Positions 1 to 10,552 of a DNA stretch of 43,180 nucleotides are shown piece by piece (position 1 is the first letter of the stretch; the number at the start of each line of letters is the position of its first letter). The notes below the pieces were generated by a model, which searched no databases, was not told the origin of the DNA, and was given only the letters and a program-made list of their open reading frames with translations. A program made the position numbers and the translations under genes. The stretch comes from Rubripirellula sp. (GTDB lineage: Bacteria > Planctomycetota > Planctomycetia > Pirellulales > Pirellulaceae). The stretch lies in contig JAKMEW010000403.1 of assembly GCA_022425745.1 (NCBI GenBank), positions 1-43,180 on the forward strand. Reading direction: 5' to 3'.

Positions 1-2
1 GT

Positions 3-980
3 GGCCTGCGAATTCCATTTGTTGCACATTGGCCCGGAAAGGTGGCACCGAACGAGACAACCGATCATCTCGGTTATTTTCCGGATGTGATGCCGACATT
101 CGCTGAACTCGCCGATGTCGATGTGCCAGACGATATTGATGGTATTAGTTTCGCCCCAACGCTTCTTGGCGAATCCAAAATTGGTCATCCCCAGCGACAG
201 CATGAATATCTTTACTGGGAAATCGGTAACTGGACGGCCATTCGACAAAGTAATTGGCGAGCGGTCCGAAGCTCACCGCAAGGTCAATGGGAGCTGTACA
301 ACCTTACAACGGACCCCAGTGAATCTTCTGATCGTTCAAAAGATGAGCCCGAAATACTCGAGCACTTGATCCAACTTGCTGATGAGGCTCACCAACCGGC
401 GCGGGAAGGCACCTTCTCTTCCACAGAGAGGCACGAACGCGACCGTCGAGCCAAATTTGGTCGACAAGATGAGAGTGACTGGTCAACTAATCAAAATCGA
501 TCAGCAAAACGTTTTGAAGAGATGCCGAAGGAGGGACTCCTCGACAACCAACACTGGAAGCTGATCGCCATTAGTAGCGAAAATAGTGAAAACGGTAAGT
601 TCGCAAGAAATGCATTTGATAATGACCCAGCCACGTGGTGGCACTCACAGTTTTCAAACAGAAAGGCTGATCCGCCCCATACGCTTACGTTTGATCTGGG
701 CGAGTCCTCAATAATCTCAGGTGTCGTCTATATGGCGCGACAAGACGGCAGCCGAAATGGAGCCGTAAAAGACTTCACCATCGAAATTAGCACAGACGGC
801 AAAACTTATCGTGAAGTTACCGCCGGCCAATTTGATTTATCAAAAAAGCCACAAACAAAGCCATTTGTTGCGATAAGCTCACGATTCATACGCGTTATGT
901 GCCACTCTGATTACAGCGAACAGGGGTTCGCCGCTATCTCTGAAATTGGATTTGTCCGAGCAGATAAGGAATCTAAGTAG
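3..980 (+). CDS. Sulfatase (C-terminal part, 5' truncated by window edge) with C-terminal F5/8 type C (discoidin-like) domain
   Basis: The frame is open to the window edge (GLRIPFVAHWPGKVAPNETTDHLGYFPDVMPTFAELADV), typical of the sulfatase C-terminal half. The C-terminus AFDNDPATWWHSQFS...HTLTFDLGE...IRVMCHSDYSEQGFAAISEIGFV is F5/8C-like. Confidence 0.9.
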   Translation, partial: GLRIPFVAHWPGKVAPNETTDHLGYFPDVMPTFAELADVDVPDDIDGISFAPTLLGESKIGHPQRQHEYLYWEIGNWTAIRQSNWRAVRSSPQGQWELYNLTTDPSESSDRSKDEPEILEHLIQLADEAHQPAREGTFSSTERHERDRRAKFGRQDESDWSTNQNRSAKRFEEMPKEGLLDNQHWKLIAISSENSENGKFARNAFDNDPATWWHSQFSNRKADPPHTLTFDLGESSIISGVVYMARQDGSRNGAVKDFTIEISTDGKTYREVTAGQFDLSKKPQTKPFVAISSRFIRVMCHSDYSEQGFAAISEIGFVRADKESK

Positions 981-1014
981 CACTGGTCAAGCTCGCAATA
1001 AAAGTGCGTGTGAA

Positions 1015-1494
1015 CTAAGGCTTCGCTACCTCAAAACCGTTCTTACGCAATTCGTCAAAACCGGCTTTCAAAGGCCGAACATCAAACCCCATTTTCTTCA
1101 ACAAAGGTGCAGCTACCAAGACGCGACGACCAGATCGACAATGAAAATAAACAGGCTCATCCTTATCTAGCCCATCAAGGATCGCTTGCACCTTCGCACT
1201 CGGCTTCGCTTTTTCGAGTTCACTTAAAGGAACTAACGAAGCTGATTTCAAATGTCCGTCATTCCATTCAGAGAGTTCTCGGATATCTAAAAGCGCTGCT
1301 GATTTTGACTCAACTTTTGCTTTGACTTCGCTGAGAGAATCTTTGGTATGCGGAATATCTTCAGCAATCGGTGTCGCAGCGTGGGCGTTATTCTCCTGCT
1401 GAGACTGATAAGAGATGGGCACATTCAATACAGAAAGTACGCATGCCGTCACCATCATTTGAAATCGCTTGGAAGGAAGAAATTGGTTTTGCAT
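1015..1494 (-). CDS. Rhodanese-like domain protein, probably exported
   Basis: ALLDIRELSEWNDGHLKSASLVPLSEL...PVYFHCRSGRRVLVAAPLLKKMGFDVRPLKAG; Cys active-site loop CRSGRR; hydrophobic N-terminus. Confidence 0.88.
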   Translation of the reverse strand: MQNQFLPSKRFQMMVTACVLSVLNVPISYQSQQENNAHAATPIAEDIPHTKDSLSEVKAKVESKSAALLDIRELSEWNDGHLKSASLVPLSELEKAKPSAKVQAILDGLDKDEPVYFHCRSGRRVLVAAPLLKKMGFDVRPLKAGFDELRKNGFEVAKP

Positions 1495-1537
1495 GTTGAA
1501 AACGATACCGTTGTTTTAAGATCAAATAAGTAGCTTT

Positions 1538-3646
1538 TTATTCTGCTGAGGCAGTCGATCCGGCGCCGAGTTGTTTGCCATAATCGATGTTGAATTCAGG
1601 GGCAGTATCTTTTTGATTCAAAAGAAAATGCTCCATCCATCGGATCATCCTCAGATTGTAATCAAATTTTGATGCCGCTCGGCGATTACCATGCCCTTCA
1701 CCGGGATAAAGTACTAAACGCACTGGTGCCTGATTGAGGGTCTTCAAGTGACGGTGTAATTCTAGGGACTGCGACGGATGGACTCGAGGGTCTTCTTTGC
1801 CATGCAGAATTAAAGTAGGCGTTTGATTTCTCTCTACATACCGAATTGGACTCCTTTCTAAGAAATAACCCCAATCTTCCCACAATCGCTTTCGATGATG
1901 CACAAGATACATTTCCTCCGGGATGTCGGTTGTACCCACCTTGGAAAGATTATCGCTGATTCCAACGAACATGACACTCGCCGCAAATCGATCCGAGTAA
2001 TACGTTGAACACCAAGCCGATGCATAGCCGCCGTAGGATCCACCGGTGACACCGATTGCTTCACGATCCGAAATGCCCTCGCTGATGAGAAAATCTATTC
2101 CATCGATCAAATCTTCAAATTCTTTTCCCGCGGCATCACCCTGCCCCATCATCGAAAATTCGACACCTCGTCCGGTGCTGCCACGATAGTTGGGATAAAA
2201 GACCACGAATCCTTTTGCGGCCGCTACCTGACCAGGACGAGAATAAGACGTCAACCAAGCATTTTTTTCATGCGACTCCGGTCCTCCGTGCACGTACATG
2301 ATGGTGGGATAGCTTTTACCAGCTTGATACCCCAGCGGGTAAATCAAAACACCTTCCAATCGCAATCCGTCTTTAGCTACCCACTCAACGGGAACCTGTT
2401 TTCCAAAATCGCGTTCTTCCAACCACGGGTTATGATCAGTCAACCGAGTTACTGTTTTTGTTTTACTCTTTAACAGAAACGCCTCGCTCGCGTGATGGGA
2501 GCTACTTCCAAGGAAAGCTATTCTCGTGGCATCTTCCGACACGGAAAACTGAGTAAAAACAACATCACTTACCAATTTCCACTGACTGAACTCACCCTCG
2601 ACGGAGAGTGTTCCCACACGTGACCCCAAACCTTCTTCAGCTAATAGGATGATCTCATTTTGAGCCAGCCATTGAAGATCGACCACGTGACCCAAATAAT
2701 CGGTGAGATGCGTTTTGGCGGGCTTGCGACCTGACAACCCATGAATCGTGATTCTGCCTTCTGCTGGATCGTGCTTGTCTTTGCCACTAATGATTGCGAT
2801 TTGTTCACCAGAAGGACTCCAACACACTTGCCCTAGCTTGCCCTCTGTTTGCAATGTAGCGGTAATCTTTTCCAGATTTACGTCGTACACATCAACACCT
2901 CGTCGCATATAGCGATCGTCAACAGTCGGCGTCGGTGCAGAAACAATCGCTAAGTGATCACCGCTTGGTGACCAATGCACTTCATAGGCAGATCCTGTCA
3001 GCTCAACAGCTTTCAAATTAACAGCTTGATTGCCATCAAAATCTGCCAACCATACGAGCGTGGATAAATCATCTTCCTCATAAATCTGCTGGTTGAATCC
3101 TTGGCTTCGATACTTCTCAATTTTCTCTTGGCGATTTTCGGCAGCGAGGAATACGATCTGCGTTCCATCTGGTCTTACATCAAATCTTTTCACAGCTTCT
3201 GTGTGCGTCAAGATTTTTCTCGATTCGCCGCCATCTACCGGAATTTGGTACAAGCTGACGTGTTCGTCTCCCAGTCTTTTCGCAGAATAGAAAATCTTTT
3301 GTGAATCATATGACCACTGGATTTCACCTATCGACACTTCGCCGGTAATGAATGGTCTGCTTTGTTTTGTTTCCGCGTTAACCAGATGCAGTTCCGTCCA
3401 AGCTGAACCATCATCACCCAAACCAGGAATGCGAGGAACAGCCAAACGAATCGCAATCCATTTGCCGTTTGGTGAAATATCAACGCTTTGGACTGATTGA
3501 ATTTTCGCGACGTCTGCGCTGGATAGCCCATTGAATCCCTCCGCTTGAATTGTGCCGCAACAAGCGAAATTAAAAAGAATGGTCGCGAAAATTGCTCCGA
3601 CTAACCTCATGTATTCTCTCCGAAATTTGAGGCATCTTGAGTCCAA
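1538..3646 (-). CDS. S9 family peptidase (prolyl oligopeptidase / acylaminoacyl peptidase-like); start may be internal at about 3610 (MRLVGAIF...)
   Basis: N-terminal beta-propeller repeats; catalytic motifs GVTGGSYGGYAS (Ser), LILHGKEDPRVH (Asp), YPGEGHG (His). Confidence 0.92.
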   Translation of the reverse strand: MDSRCLKFRREYMRLVGAIFATILFNFACCGTIQAEGFNGLSSADVAKIQSVQSVDISPNGKWIAIRLAVPRIPGLGDDGSAWTELHLVNAETKQSRPFITGEVSIGEIQWSYDSQKIFYSAKRLGDEHVSLYQIPVDGGESRKILTHTEAVKRFDVRPDGTQIVFLAAENRQEKIEKYRSQGFNQQIYEEDDLSTLVWLADFDGNQAVNLKAVELTGSAYEVHWSPSGDHLAIVSAPTPTVDDRYMRRGVDVYDVNLEKITATLQTEGKLGQVCWSPSGEQIAIISGKDKHDPAEGRITIHGLSGRKPAKTHLTDYLGHVVDLQWLAQNEIILLAEEGLGSRVGTLSVEGEFSQWKLVSDVVFTQFSVSEDATRIAFLGSSSHHASEAFLLKSKTKTVTRLTDHNPWLEERDFGKQVPVEWVAKDGLRLEGVLIYPLGYQAGKSYPTIMYVHGGPESHEKNAWLTSYSRPGQVAAAKGFVVFYPNYRGSTGRGVEFSMMGQGDAAGKEFEDLIDGIDFLISEGISDREAIGVTGGSYGGYASAWCSTYYSDRFAASVMFVGISDNLSKVGTTDIPEEMYLVHHRKRLWEDWGYFLERSPIRYVERNQTPTLILHGKEDPRVHPSQSLELHRHLKTLNQAPVRLVLYPGEGHGNRRAASKFDYNLRMIRWMEHFLLNQKDTAPEFNIDYGKQLGAGSTASAE

Positions 3647-3854
3647 AAAGGCCCAGCAGCAACAGCCCGGCTACCGAGATAACGACTCTCAATTATACGA
3701 GAAAATCGGCAACAAAAGCATCTCGCACCTGCTGGGTAGATGCAGACAAGTTCAAACGCAGGGGAAAACCTTTTTGAGACTTGAAATGATATGATGACCA
3801 CAAAGAGATACGAACAGATGAGATGCAGCACATCGGATCACTGAGGATTTAATC

Positions 3855-6851
3855 ATGCCGTCAGAACTTCGCTCAAACCTCTTTCATTCACTAAGAATGC
3901 CAGTTGGGCTGCTAATCTTATTTCTGCATTGCACTCATTGCGCGTTCGCTGACAATTTTGATTTTTCGAAGTTAGGACTGGATCGTGGTGTTGTTTGCGG
4001 AGTCTGCTTGAGCGATACGGAACTACGCTCGCTGATTACCCAAACGACTCAGAACAAGTGGATTGTTTTTTTTCAAACCGACGATACTGATCTCCTTCAT
4101 TCAGCGAAAACATTAGCGGCAGCAGAAGGGATCTTGGGAACACGTTTCTATGCTGCGCTTGGTACACCAGAACGAATTCAGCTAGCGGACAATGTCGCTG
4201 ATCGCATCATCGTGGGAGAGCGTGTTAGCAAGATGCTGAACCATGCTCAGACGATTCGCCCTCTGTGCCCCGGCGGCATTGCCTTCATCAACGGGGAAAA
4301 AAGAAGCAAAAATCCCCCAGACGGTGTCGATGATTGGTCTCATCCTTACCATGGACCAGATAACAACCCCCAATCGAATGACCAATACGTCAAAGGAGAT
4401 TTTCGCACGCAGTTTATCGGCTACCCAATGTTCAGCCCGATGCCTGAGCAGACAGTGATTGCGAATGGAAAAATCTATAAAGCAATGGGACATCTCGCCC
4501 ATAAACAAAATCAGAACGAGATGCTGAATACTCTGGTCTGCATCAACGCTTACAACGGTCTGATCTTGTGGAAAAGAGATTTGCCAGAAGGTTTCATGCT
4601 CCATCGCAATACGATGATCGCAACTGACAAGGGTCTTCTCTTAGGTGATGACACCTCTTGCAAAATCATTGACGGCACATCCGGAAAAATTGAGCAAGAA
4701 TTAAAAGCCAATGAAAACGTAAGTGACGGACCGGTCTGGAAATGGATGGCAAAGGATCAGGGCGTTCTATACGCATTAGTGGGTAATCAAGAAGTAAAAG
4801 TAGAGACACAGCGTTCAACTCGGAGGGGACTTGGGCACTGGCCCTGGGATATGTGGAAGGGGCATGATTACGATGACCCAGAAACATCTTTTGGCTTCGG
4901 ACGCACTCTAATAGCGATCGATTTAGAAAGCGAAAAAGTACTCTGGACACACCAATCTCGAGATTTTTTTGATTCTCGCGCAGTATGCATGAATGATCGG
5001 GAGATCTTTTGCTACTCACCCAAAAACTGCCTGACCTCAATTGATCGCCGTACCGGTCAAATTCGATGGAGGAATGAGAGTGATGATCTCCTTAACGCGA
5101 TCGGCGACAATCAAAAAGCACAACATTACATCACGGGCTATTCCACAACCTCTTATATGAAGTGTAGTGACGATCACCTGTTTTTTGCGGGTCCTCAGCG
5201 AGAACGTACGGTTGTGGCGTCGACCGGTGATGGTCACCTAGAGTGGACCTACCCGCAAGGAAATCTTCAGCTAGTGCTACGGCAGGATGGAGTTTGGGCG
5301 GCAGGACCGCAGCAATCTGAAAACGGCGTCATGTTGGATTACAAGACTGGCGAAGTACTCAGTACATTCCCTGCTCGCCGTGCATGCACTCGTGCAACTG
5401 GATGCCAAGACAGCATCTTTTTCCGAGCAAATGGAGGAACGGTGCGCGTGCTGACTGAAAATTCCATCGCACAGCATTTTGACCCAATGCGCCCCCCATG
5501 CCAGGACGGCGTGCTGATTGCCGGTGGACATCTCTATTGGGGACCTTGGATGTGTGGATGCCAACTTTCCCTCTACGGTAACATCGGCTTGCGTCCCCAA
5601 CCAAACGGGACTTATCGATCCAGTGAACCCGCTCTTTCGCAGTATCGTCAACCGTCCGTTACCGTAGAACAGATTGCAGCTCCATTGGGCGACTGGACTA
5701 CCTATCGTGGATCCGCATCACGCGATGATCGGTCATCGATACCAATTGCTAGGGAAATTGAGGTTTCTTGGCAAAAAGAGATTTGCAGCGGAGTTCTTCC
5801 CACTGCAGCTTCGACCGCACACGGCGATATCTTTGTTGCGGATCGCCGAGGCGTTATTCAAGCTCTTGATCGCACAGGCAACTTACTGTGGACACAAGCA
5901 ACTGATGGACCGATCTACTATGCGCCAACCTATGCAAATGGTCGTGTGTTTGTTGGATCAGCCGATGGAAGAGTTCACGCATTTGCTGCTGCCAATGGCG
6001 AGCCTCTTTGGAGCTATCGCGTTGGACCGAACGTTGATCGCATCCCCGTCTTTGGGTCTTTAATAACCTCTTGGCCCGTTTCCGGCGGAATCGCGCATCG
6101 CGATGGTGTGATCTATGCCGCCGCCGGATTAACACATTACGACGGAACACATATCGTCGCATTGGATGCCGCTACCGGAGTACTCAAAGCAGAAAACCGA
6201 GACTCTGGTATCCTTCAATCCGACGTAAAAAACGGAATTAGTGTTCAAGGTGAATTGAAAATTGTAAATGATGAACTCCGTTTTCTTGCGGGTGGAGTCT
6301 ATGAAACCGCGAGATATGACCTTGATACCCTACGGTGTCTCAATACTCCGCAACAACAAGTCGACTCACAATATCGCACGGCTTTCTATCCGTATTATCC
6401 TGATTACGGAAAATACATTTCTCTGGACTATCAATGCCAAGACGGTTGCGAACTTAGCCACGATGCCAGCTACGAAGGAAGTCAATTTGTTAATCTCGGA
6501 CTTTACCCGAAGCGGCCTTCGAATATTCCCAAAGTGGCTAAAGAAGAGGCGAGATGGGTGCGCCGTGGTGGCAAAGTCCCCACTCCAATCTGGCAAGATC
6601 GATCCAACCGACGCTTCACCTGCTTTGCAGCTACAGACTCCACACTGTTAGCTGGGGGCCATACCGATGGAGATCCTTCGTCAAGTTTTATTGCCGCGAT
6701 TGACACCCAGAGCGGTAACGACATCTGGCTGGCACCACTGAGCTGCCCACCAGTTAAAGGAGGCTTGAGCTTAGGTCATGACGGTACCATTTTTGTGGTA
6801 CTTGAAGATGGGAGGTTGATCTCGTTGCAACCTGTTGAAAGAAATGAATAA
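3855..6851 (+). CDS. Large exported PQQ-like beta-propeller repeat protein
   Basis: 998 aa; hydrophobic N-terminus; repeated propeller blades such as GNLLWTQATDGPIYYAPTYANGRVFVGSADGRVHAFAAANGEPLWSYRVG. Confidence 0.88.
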   Translation: MPSELRSNLFHSLRMPVGLLILFLHCTHCAFADNFDFSKLGLDRGVVCGVCLSDTELRSLITQTTQNKWIVFFQTDDTDLLHSAKTLAAAEGILGTRFYAALGTPERIQLADNVADRIIVGERVSKMLNHAQTIRPLCPGGIAFINGEKRSKNPPDGVDDWSHPYHGPDNNPQSNDQYVKGDFRTQFIGYPMFSPMPEQTVIANGKIYKAMGHLAHKQNQNEMLNTLVCINAYNGLILWKRDLPEGFMLHRNTMIATDKGLLLGDDTSCKIIDGTSGKIEQELKANENVSDGPVWKWMAKDQGVLYALVGNQEVKVETQRSTRRGLGHWPWDMWKGHDYDDPETSFGFGRTLIAIDLESEKVLWTHQSRDFFDSRAVCMNDREIFCYSPKNCLTSIDRRTGQIRWRNESDDLLNAIGDNQKAQHYITGYSTTSYMKCSDDHLFFAGPQRERTVVASTGDGHLEWTYPQGNLQLVLRQDGVWAAGPQQSENGVMLDYKTGEVLSTFPARRACTRATGCQDSIFFRANGGTVRVLTENSIAQHFDPMRPPCQDGVLIAGGHLYWGPWMCGCQLSLYGNIGLRPQPNGTYRSSEPALSQYRQPSVTVEQIAAPLGDWTTYRGSASRDDRSSIPIAREIEVSWQKEICSGVLPTAASTAHGDIFVADRRGVIQALDRTGNLLWTQATDGPIYYAPTYANGRVFVGSADGRVHAFAAANGEPLWSYRVGPNVDRIPVFGSLITSWPVSGGIAHRDGVIYAAAGLTHYDGTHIVALDAATGVLKAENRDSGILQSDVKNGISVQGELKIVNDELRFLAGGVYETARYDLDTLRCLNTPQQQVDSQYRTAFYPYYPDYGKYISLDYQCQDGCELSHDASYEGSQFVNLGLYPKRPSNIPKVAKEEARWVRRGGKVPTPIWQDRSNRRFTCFAATDSTLLAGGHTDGDPSSSFIAAIDTQSGNDIWLAPLSCPPVKGGLSLGHDGTIFVVLEDGRLISLQPVERNE

Positions 6852-6857
6852 AAGAAA

Positions 6858-9182
6858 TCACTCGCTTTTGATCCGATCAATTGCTTGCTGAATAGTCTCT
6901 CGAAATCGTCCACTTTCGGTTTCGGTGAGCATAGATTCCAGTTTTGGGATTGCTGGTTTTGCCTGTGGACCTATCTTCCCGATCAGAAACATTGCATAAA
7001 AGCGTATCCGACGATCATCTGAATCCAACCCGGGAAGCAAGACGTCCAACGCTTCAGGACCAGCATCGTCAATACTTCTCAATGCACCTCTCGCGGCATC
7101 TTCGTCGATTTCGCTCTGAAGCATCAAAAACAACGATGGCACTGCCGCCTTAGCAGCCGATTCAAAAGATCCAAGGCTCTGCGCTGCGTCCTTTCGAACA
7201 ATCCCATCGCTGTCCTTTAGCATTGGCAATATCACTTGAATTGCATCAATGGGTTCCGCAGCAATACCTGTCAAACAAATAATCGCCGCGGATCGAACCT
7301 CGGCAGACTCATGTGAAAGGTAACTAGCTACATCGCCAAATTGACCGGACGCAGTTTTTGCAAACTGCGTGAGAACTTCCAACAGTTGTACCAACATGAT
7401 CTGATCTGCTATTGGGAAGATGTGCGCAATCTGCTCAGCCAGAACTGGTGTCTTCTCGTCAACAAATGAAATGGCCTCTACCGCGGCTGATCTAATTTCA
7501 GAGGAATCATCGTGAACCAGTCTAAAAATCTGTTCCTGAAAAGGTGGTAAACATTTCTCCCTGCTAACAAGAACATTTACCGCGGCAAGTCGAATAACAG
7601 GGCTGGGATCGGACAGAGAATATCCCAAGAAATCTGAATAATGATCCACAAGTGACACATTTTTTACCATTCCATCCAAAAGCGCTTTTCGGAGCTCGGG
7701 TCTTGAATCTCGACTCACACGGTCAAAGATCAAGCTGGACCGTTCACTCAAAGGATCCACTTGTGCTAGGACAGAAATTGCAGCCATCATGGTCAATGGG
7801 TCGCCTGAACCTGCAAGAGCATGGACTTTATCAATCACCCCAGTGGGTAACTTTTCCTGTCCACGCAGTGCCTTCAAGCAGGCAACGCGAACCTCAGCAA
7901 TGGGATGATCCAGGCAGTTAACCAATTCATCGATCACCTCTGTAGTGAGCGAATCCATCGCGGCCAGCGCATTAGCCGCCCTCGCGGATACGAACGACCT
8001 ATCAGACTTCAGAGCAGCTAGTAACTGTGGAATGACAGACTGATCCAAGGCAGCTATCGCCAGAGCAAGTTTGCGATCGAGCTCATCACTTTGCGACTCA
8101 TGAGCCAAAAGTGCTTCGGCCATGTGATCACCCATGCGCGTAATCGCATCGATTATCTTCGACGTATCACTCGTTGAACGCGACAGCGATTGCAACAAAG
8201 CCTGCTCAGCAACTTCAGAACCGACCGCCGACGAAGCAAGGATCTGCGCCGTCTCGGATCGCACATCTGGATCTTCGGATTGCAAACCTGTGCAAACCGC
8301 ATGCACTAAAAACGGAGAACCCTGATTTCGTTTAAGAAGGAGGATTACTGCGTTGGTGATTGAAGGATGAGCCGATTGTAAATTCTTACTAAGTATCTCT
8401 TCCAAATTCGCTTGATCGATTTTTGCATTACTCATCGCAGAAATCGCCGCCGCTCGCACTGCGACATTGTCCGACTCGCTTTGTCTAATCAAAAGATTAT
8501 TAGCAGAGGTCGGTATTTCCGTGAGTGTGCTGAGACCCTTGGCAGCGGCCTCGATAAGCTCTTCGCGCGGATCCAAGAGTACGTCCGATAGCAGATCTGC
8601 ATTTTTCCGACCGACCATCGATTTAACAGCAGCTAACGCAACCTCTAGGTTCTGGTCATGGGCTGCTGCACCGAGCAGCTTTGCAGCTTCTTCTCCGCAA
8701 CTGTCTCCCATAGAACCGATGGCCAACATGGCCGCCTCACGATGACGTACAGATGCATCGGTTAATGATTCGCTGATGAGGGGTAATGCCTTGCAGCCAA
8801 TCGATGACAAACACCATGCGGCTCGATAACGTCGCTGCTGGCTATCACTATTGAGATGTGCCACAACCTGCTTGGCTGCTCCGATAGCATCGGGCCCCAG
8901 TTTTCCGATTGCTGTAATTGACTGAAACCAGACCTGCGCGTCCTGATCTTCCAAAGCTTGAGCTAATTGCTGGATTGCGGGCAACGCCTCTGGGCCTGCA
9001 TCGGCCAATGCGTACGCGGCATCACGTCTCTCATTTAGATCAACACTACTAAGCTGTTTCGCCAGTGCATCAATCTCTTGAGCGACCACACCAGTGTTCA
9101 AGCTTAATACACAGTAGGTGAGTATGCCAAAAGTGATTGAGCAGCACCTGACCATAAGTTGGTCGCTGTGATTTCGTACCAT
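6858..9182 (-). CDS. HEAT-repeat protein with signal/anchor segment (longer ORF starts at 9221; start placed at M14 to avoid overlap with the upstream gene)
   Basis: Many repeats of the form DAAYALADAGPEALPAIQQLAQALEDQDAQVWFQSITAIGKLGPDA. The ORF from 9221 would overlap the 9197 stop of the DUF1552 gene by 25 nt. Confidence 0.85.
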   Translation of the reverse strand: MVRNHSDQLMVRCCSITFGILTYCVLSLNTGVVAQEIDALAKQLSSVDLNERRDAAYALADAGPEALPAIQQLAQALEDQDAQVWFQSITAIGKLGPDAIGAAKQVVAHLNSDSQQRRYRAAWCLSSIGCKALPLISESLTDASVRHREAAMLAIGSMGDSCGEEAAKLLGAAAHDQNLEVALAAVKSMVGRKNADLLSDVLLDPREELIEAAAKGLSTLTEIPTSANNLLIRQSESDNVAVRAAAISAMSNAKIDQANLEEILSKNLQSAHPSITNAVILLLKRNQGSPFLVHAVCTGLQSEDPDVRSETAQILASSAVGSEVAEQALLQSLSRSTSDTSKIIDAITRMGDHMAEALLAHESQSDELDRKLALAIAALDQSVIPQLLAALKSDRSFVSARAANALAAMDSLTTEVIDELVNCLDHPIAEVRVACLKALRGQEKLPTGVIDKVHALAGSGDPLTMMAAISVLAQVDPLSERSSLIFDRVSRDSRPELRKALLDGMVKNVSLVDHYSDFLGYSLSDPSPVIRLAAVNVLVSREKCLPPFQEQIFRLVHDDSSEIRSAAVEAISFVDEKTPVLAEQIAHIFPIADQIMLVQLLEVLTQFAKTASGQFGDVASYLSHESAEVRSAAIICLTGIAAEPIDAIQVILPMLKDSDGIVRKDAAQSLGSFESAAKAAVPSLFLMLQSEIDEDAARGALRSIDDAGPEALDVLLPGLDSDDRRIRFYAMFLIGKIGPQAKPAIPKLESMLTETESGRFRETIQQAIDRIKSE

Positions 9183-9196
9183 CAAACCACATCTCT

Positions 9197-10552
9197 CTAA
9201 ATCGTTAGGCTGGGCAGGCACCCCGTACTGTCCCCGATAAAATCAACCGGCGTCCCAAACCTTTCAAGCATCGACATAAAAAGGTTGCACATTGGTGTTT
9301 CATTCTCCACCCTGATGTGCCTACCTGAGTCAATGGAACCACCACCGCGTCCCGCAAGCACCACTGGCAAATTCTCATTGTTGTGACGATCTCCATCACT
9401 GATGGCACTTCCGTAGCAGATCATCGAGTGATCAAGAAGTGAACCACTTGGCCCATCTTTCGTCTGCTTCAATCGCTCAAGAAAGTATGCGAGTTGCTGC
9501 ACGTGGAATCGGTTGATTTCCCGAATCTTGGCATGCTTATTAGCATCACCACGATGGTGCGACAAATCGTGATGACCGTCAGGGACATTGATATTTCGAT
9601 AACTACGATTGCTACCAGCATCCGCAAGCATAAAGGTTGCTATCCGTGTTCGGTCGGTCTGAAAAGCCAAAACCATCATGTCACACATGAGACGGATATG
9701 CTCGGCATAGTCTCCCGGAATACCATTGGGCACCGGATAATCGAGTTCGTATTGCTGTTCATCGGCGTGAGCAGATAATTCAATCCTTCGTTCAACTTCG
9801 CGTACCCCAGTCAAATACTCTTCTAATTTTTGCTGATCATTCTTACCCAGTCTTGCTTGCAGAGATCTCGCATCCTCCAGAACGAAATCAAGAATGCTCT
9901 GCTTAAGAATCCTTCTTTTTTCTGCTTGCTGATCTTGTTCTTTTACGGTGCCCGATCCAAACAACCGTTCGAACGCAAACCGCGGGTTCGTTTCTTTACC
10001 CACAGGGGTCGATTCTGAAGACCAAGAAATATTTGATGAGTAGGCGCAACTGTATCCACTATCACAGTTACCTGCACTGCGTCCTGGCTCACATCCAAGT
10101 TCTAGCGAGGAAAATCGTGTTTGCTTACCTCCAAGCCTTGAAGCGACTTGATCGACAGAAACACCTGATCGAATGTCAGATCCGTTCGTTTTACGTGGCT
10201 GGGAGCCCGTCAAGAAGACTGATGCACTCCTCGCGTGGTCACCAGGCCCATCACCATTTGCTCGACCCTTGTCGTGGGTCAGACCACTAATGACCAAGAC
10301 ATCTTCCTGCACTTTACTTAGAGGTTGAAGAATGTGTGGTAAGTCGTAGCCATATCCACTTCTTTGTGGCGTCCAATCAGGAAGATGGACTCCGTTAGGC
10401 ACGAAAAGAAAAGCCATGCGGCGTGGTGAATCGATTCCCGTATCGGGACTCACTTCGGCAGCCGAGGCCAAAGACTCCATCCACGGCAATCCGATAGATA
10501 ATCCAATACCACGCAAGATCTCTCTGCGATTCGCTTTGTTTGTTGAAATCAT
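9197..10552 (-). CDS. DUF1552 domain protein
   Basis: RREILRGIGLSIGLPWMESLA...RRMAFLFVPNGVHLPDWTP...ILQPLSKVQEDVLVISGLTHDKG; typical planctomycete DUF1552 architecture; 4-nt overlap with the upstream DUF1592 gene. Confidence 0.92.
   Translation of the reverse strand: MISTNKANRREILRGIGLSIGLPWMESLASAAEVSPDTGIDSPRRMAFLFVPNGVHLPDWTPQRSGYGYDLPHILQPLSKVQEDVLVISGLTHDKGRANGDGPGDHARSASVFLTGSQPRKTNGSDIRSGVSVDQVASRLGGKQTRFSSLELGCEPGRSAGNCDSGYSCAYSSNISWSSESTPVGKETNPRFAFERLFGSGTVKEQDQQAEKRRILKQSILDFVLEDARSLQARLGKNDQQKLEEYLTGVREVERRIELSAHADEQQYELDYPVPNGIPGDYAEHIRLMCDMMVLAFQTDRTRIATFMLADAGSNRSYRNINVPDGHHDLSHHRGDANKHAKIREINRFHVQQLAYFLERLKQTKDGPSGSLLDHSMICYGSAISDGDRHNNENLPVVLAGRGGGSIDSGRHIRVENETPMCNLFMSMLERFGTPVDFIGDSTGCLPSLTI

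Noticed and set aside
4182-4604. 140-aa minus-strand ORF inside the PQQ gene
   Set aside because: Antisense to a continuous propeller coding sequence; no recognisable motif.
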